Assembly (NCBI GenBank): GCA_036508135.1
Contig: DATCHW010000204.1
Coordinates: 1-25,464, forward strand
Direction of reading: 5' to 3'
DNA: 25,464 bases
From: DATCHW01 sp036508135
GTDB lineage: Bacteria > Bacteroidota > Ignavibacteria > Tepidaquicellales > Tepidaquicellaceae
Below, in pieces: positions 24,218 through 25,464 of the stretch. The position numbers and the translations under genes are program-made. The notes under the pieces were generated by a model. It was not told the DNA's origin, did no database searches, and saw only the letters and a program-made list of their open reading frames with translations. The number at the start of each line of letters is the position of its first letter. The first letter of the stretch is position 1.

Positions 24218-25231
24218 TTAAACTATTCTGTTCTGTATTTCTGCAATTGTTCTTATGCCATCTATAACAGCCTTGAATTTCTCTGGTTTTAATGATTGCT
24301 GTCCATCACACAATGCATTAGTAGGATCATTATGCACCTCAATTTCAAGACCATCTGCACCAACAGCTATTGCTGCTTTTGCAAGGGGCTCAACTAACCA
24401 CCATTTACCAGTTGCATGACTTGGATCTACTATAACTGGCAAGTGACTAAGCTTTTTAAGCACTGGAATTGCACTTAAATCTAAAGTATTTCGTGTGTAC
24501 GTTTCAAAGGTTCTAATTCCTCTTTCACATAAAACCACATTCTCATTACCTTCAGACATTATATATTCTGCAGACATAAGAAGTTCTTCAATTGTTGCAC
24601 TCATACCTCTTTTTAAAAGTATAGTCTTATTACATCTTCCTACTTCCTTTAAAAGGTCAAAATTTTGCATATTTCTAGCACCAATTTGCAATACATCTGC
24701 ATATTGACATATTTTATCAACAAGCTCTACACTCATAACTTCAGTTACTATGGGAAGCCCTGTTATCTTTTTTGCTTCTAATAATATTCTTAGTCCTTCC
24801 TCCCCCATTCCTTGAAATGCATATGGAGAAGTTCTTGGTTTAAAAGCTCCTCCTCTTAGGAAATTAGCTCCGGCTTTCTTTACATCTTTTGCAATAGTAA
24901 TCAGTTGCTCTTCACTTTCAACAGCGCAAGGCCCAGCTATTATTGCTAGCTGCTTTCCACCAATTGTTCTGTCATCTACCTTTATTATAGAATCGTCAGG
25001 ATGAAAAAGCCTATTACCTCTTTTGTAAGGTGCCTGAACTCTCACAACCTTGTCAACACATTCCTCTGCCTCGATTTGCCCTTCATTTATTGCACTTGTG
25101 TCCCCAACAAGTCCTAAAACACAGTGGTTTTCTCCCTTAGAAACATGAACCATGCAACTTAATGTTTCTAATTTTTTCTTAATAGTCTCAATTTGATCCC
25201 CATTCGCATCTGATTTCATTACAATTACCAT
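24218..25231 (-). CDS. aroF: 3-deoxy-7-phosphoheptulonate synthase (DAHP synthase)
   Basis: This enzyme joins phosphoenolpyruvate and erythrose 4-phosphate, the entry step of the shikimate pathway. The 337-residue protein is the AroI-beta type: an N-terminal ferredoxin-like regulatory domain (residues 1-70) and then the TIM barrel. The barrel shows IIAGPCAVES (metal-binding C102), LRGGAFKPRTSPYAFQG, QIGARNMQNF, LKRGMSATIEE and VDPSHATGKW. The N-terminal domain suggests feedback by tyrosine or phenylalanine, as in Thermotoga. AGGAGGG precedes the ATG. It is the first gene of the operon; no clear promoter or T-box stands in the 80 bases before it. Confidence 0.95.
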   Translation of the reverse strand: MVIVMKSDANGDQIETIKKKLETLSCMVHVSKGENHCVLGLVGDTSAINEGQIEAEECVDKVVRVQAPYKRGNRLFHPDDSIIKVDDRTIGGKQLAIIAGPCAVESEEQLITIAKDVKKAGANFLRGGAFKPRTSPYAFQGMGEEGLRILLEAKKITGLPIVTEVMSVELVDKICQYADVLQIGARNMQNFDLLKEVGRCNKTILLKRGMSATIEELLMSAEYIMSEGNENVVLCERGIRTFETYTRNTLDLSAIPVLKKLSHLPVIVDPSHATGKWWLVEPLAKAAIAVGADGLEIEVHNDPTNALCDGQQSLKPEKFKAVIDGIRTIAEIQNRIV

Positions 25232-25311
25232 TTAAAATCCCTCCTAAAATTTATTTTTGACATTTGTCTTAATAAAGCATTTAACTTATAATTCCTTATA
25301 AATGGTTATAA

Positions 25312-25347
25312 AAAAAGGAAGACCCCTTATAATGGGTCTTCCTTTTT
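25312..25347 (-). terminator. strong terminator upstream of aroF
   Basis: A perfect 14-base stem (25312-25325 with 25334-25347, arm AAAAAGGAAGACCC) is followed on the minus strand by TTTTTTT. It most simply ends the gene entering from the right edge. It could also act as an attenuator for aroF. Confidence 0.8.
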
Positions 25348-25349
25348 AC

Positions 25350-25380
25350 AAAAGGAGAACCCCTATAATGAGTCTTCCTT
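25350..25380 (-). repeat. degenerate second copy of the terminator
   Basis: Bases 25350-25380 repeat 25313-25344 with a few changes (AAAAGGAGAACCCC versus AAAAGGAAGACCCC; ATAATGAGTCTTCC versus ATAATGGGTCTTCC), at a 37-base spacing. The changes break several stem pairs, so this copy is probably a weak or dead terminator from a local tandem duplication. Confidence 0.7.
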
Positions 25381-25402
25381 GCGTACAGACTTAGTTTACT
25401 TT

Positions 25403-25464
25403 CTATAAATCAGCATAAGCTGGTATCATAGTTTTATTACTAAACTCATTATTTAAAGAAACCA
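25403..25464 (-). CDS. 3' end of an unidentified gene (partial)
   Basis: An open frame enters from the right edge and ends at a TAG (plus 25403-25405), giving a tail of about 20 residues ending SNKTMIPAYADL. It is followed by the terminator pair, as expected of a true gene end. Too little is visible for identification. Reading it as a gene rests on the plausible tail and the terminator position. Confidence 0.4.
   Translation of the reverse strand, partial: VSLNNEFSNKTMIPAYADL

Noticed and set aside
25232..25311. T-box or leader peptide in front of aroF
   Set aside because: No T-box core, specifier loop or run of aromatic codons is visible in these 80 bases.

Overview
The window looks like a piece of a low-GC, spore-former-type anaerobe chromosome, most likely Clostridium sensu stricto (cluster I). 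The evidence is a complete clostridial-type 16S rRNA gene, AT-rich intergenic DNA with long T-tailed hairpins, strong AGGAGG ribosome binding sites, an [FeFe]-hydrogenase maturase, a CIRCE heat-shock operator, a Rex-type redox operator and a T-box leader. I cannot name the species from the sequence alone.

Layout. Bases 1-1780 hold the 3' end and full body of a 16S rRNA gene on the minus strand with its leader and promoter; the rest of the rrn operon lies to the left of the window. Bases 1820-10060 are a loose set of mostly minus-strand single genes: a small glutaredoxin-like protein, hydE (plus strand, without its usual partners), a 44-residue unknown protein, an iron-sulfur flavoprotein, an antibiotic-biosynthesis-monooxygenase-type protein, a Cof-type HAD phosphatase, htpG under a perfect CIRCE element, a hemerythrin-like protein and an AspT/YidE-family membrane transporter. 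Bases 10060-10923 are a regulatory region between the transporter and the trp operon, with redox-type operators, two further palindromes, a strong promoter and a tryptophan T-box leader.

Bases 10924-25231 are one metabolic unit in two convergent operons. On the plus strand, trpEGDCFBA converts chorismate to tryptophan. On the minus strand, aroF-tyrA-aroB-aroA-aroC-pheA-aroE-aroK makes chorismate from erythrose 4-phosphate and phosphoenolpyruvate and branches to prephenate, phenylpyruvate and 4-hydroxyphenylpyruvate. The operons meet tail to tail at one shared hairpin (17238-17277). Genes in both are tightly packed, with 1-20 base overlaps suggesting translational coupling. The third shikimate step (3-dehydroquinate dehydratase, aroD/aroQ) is missing from the window.

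The most striking regulatory feature is the trp leader. It has one Stem I with a UGG (Trp) specifier, followed by two complete, mutually exclusive antiterminator/terminator pairs in series. Other points to check are a HAD phosphatase that appears to start at ATT, a hemerythrin lacking one of its usual histidine ligands, a hairpin that partly hides the ribosome binding site of the small unknown gene, and a 32-base palindrome of unknown regulator upstream of trp.
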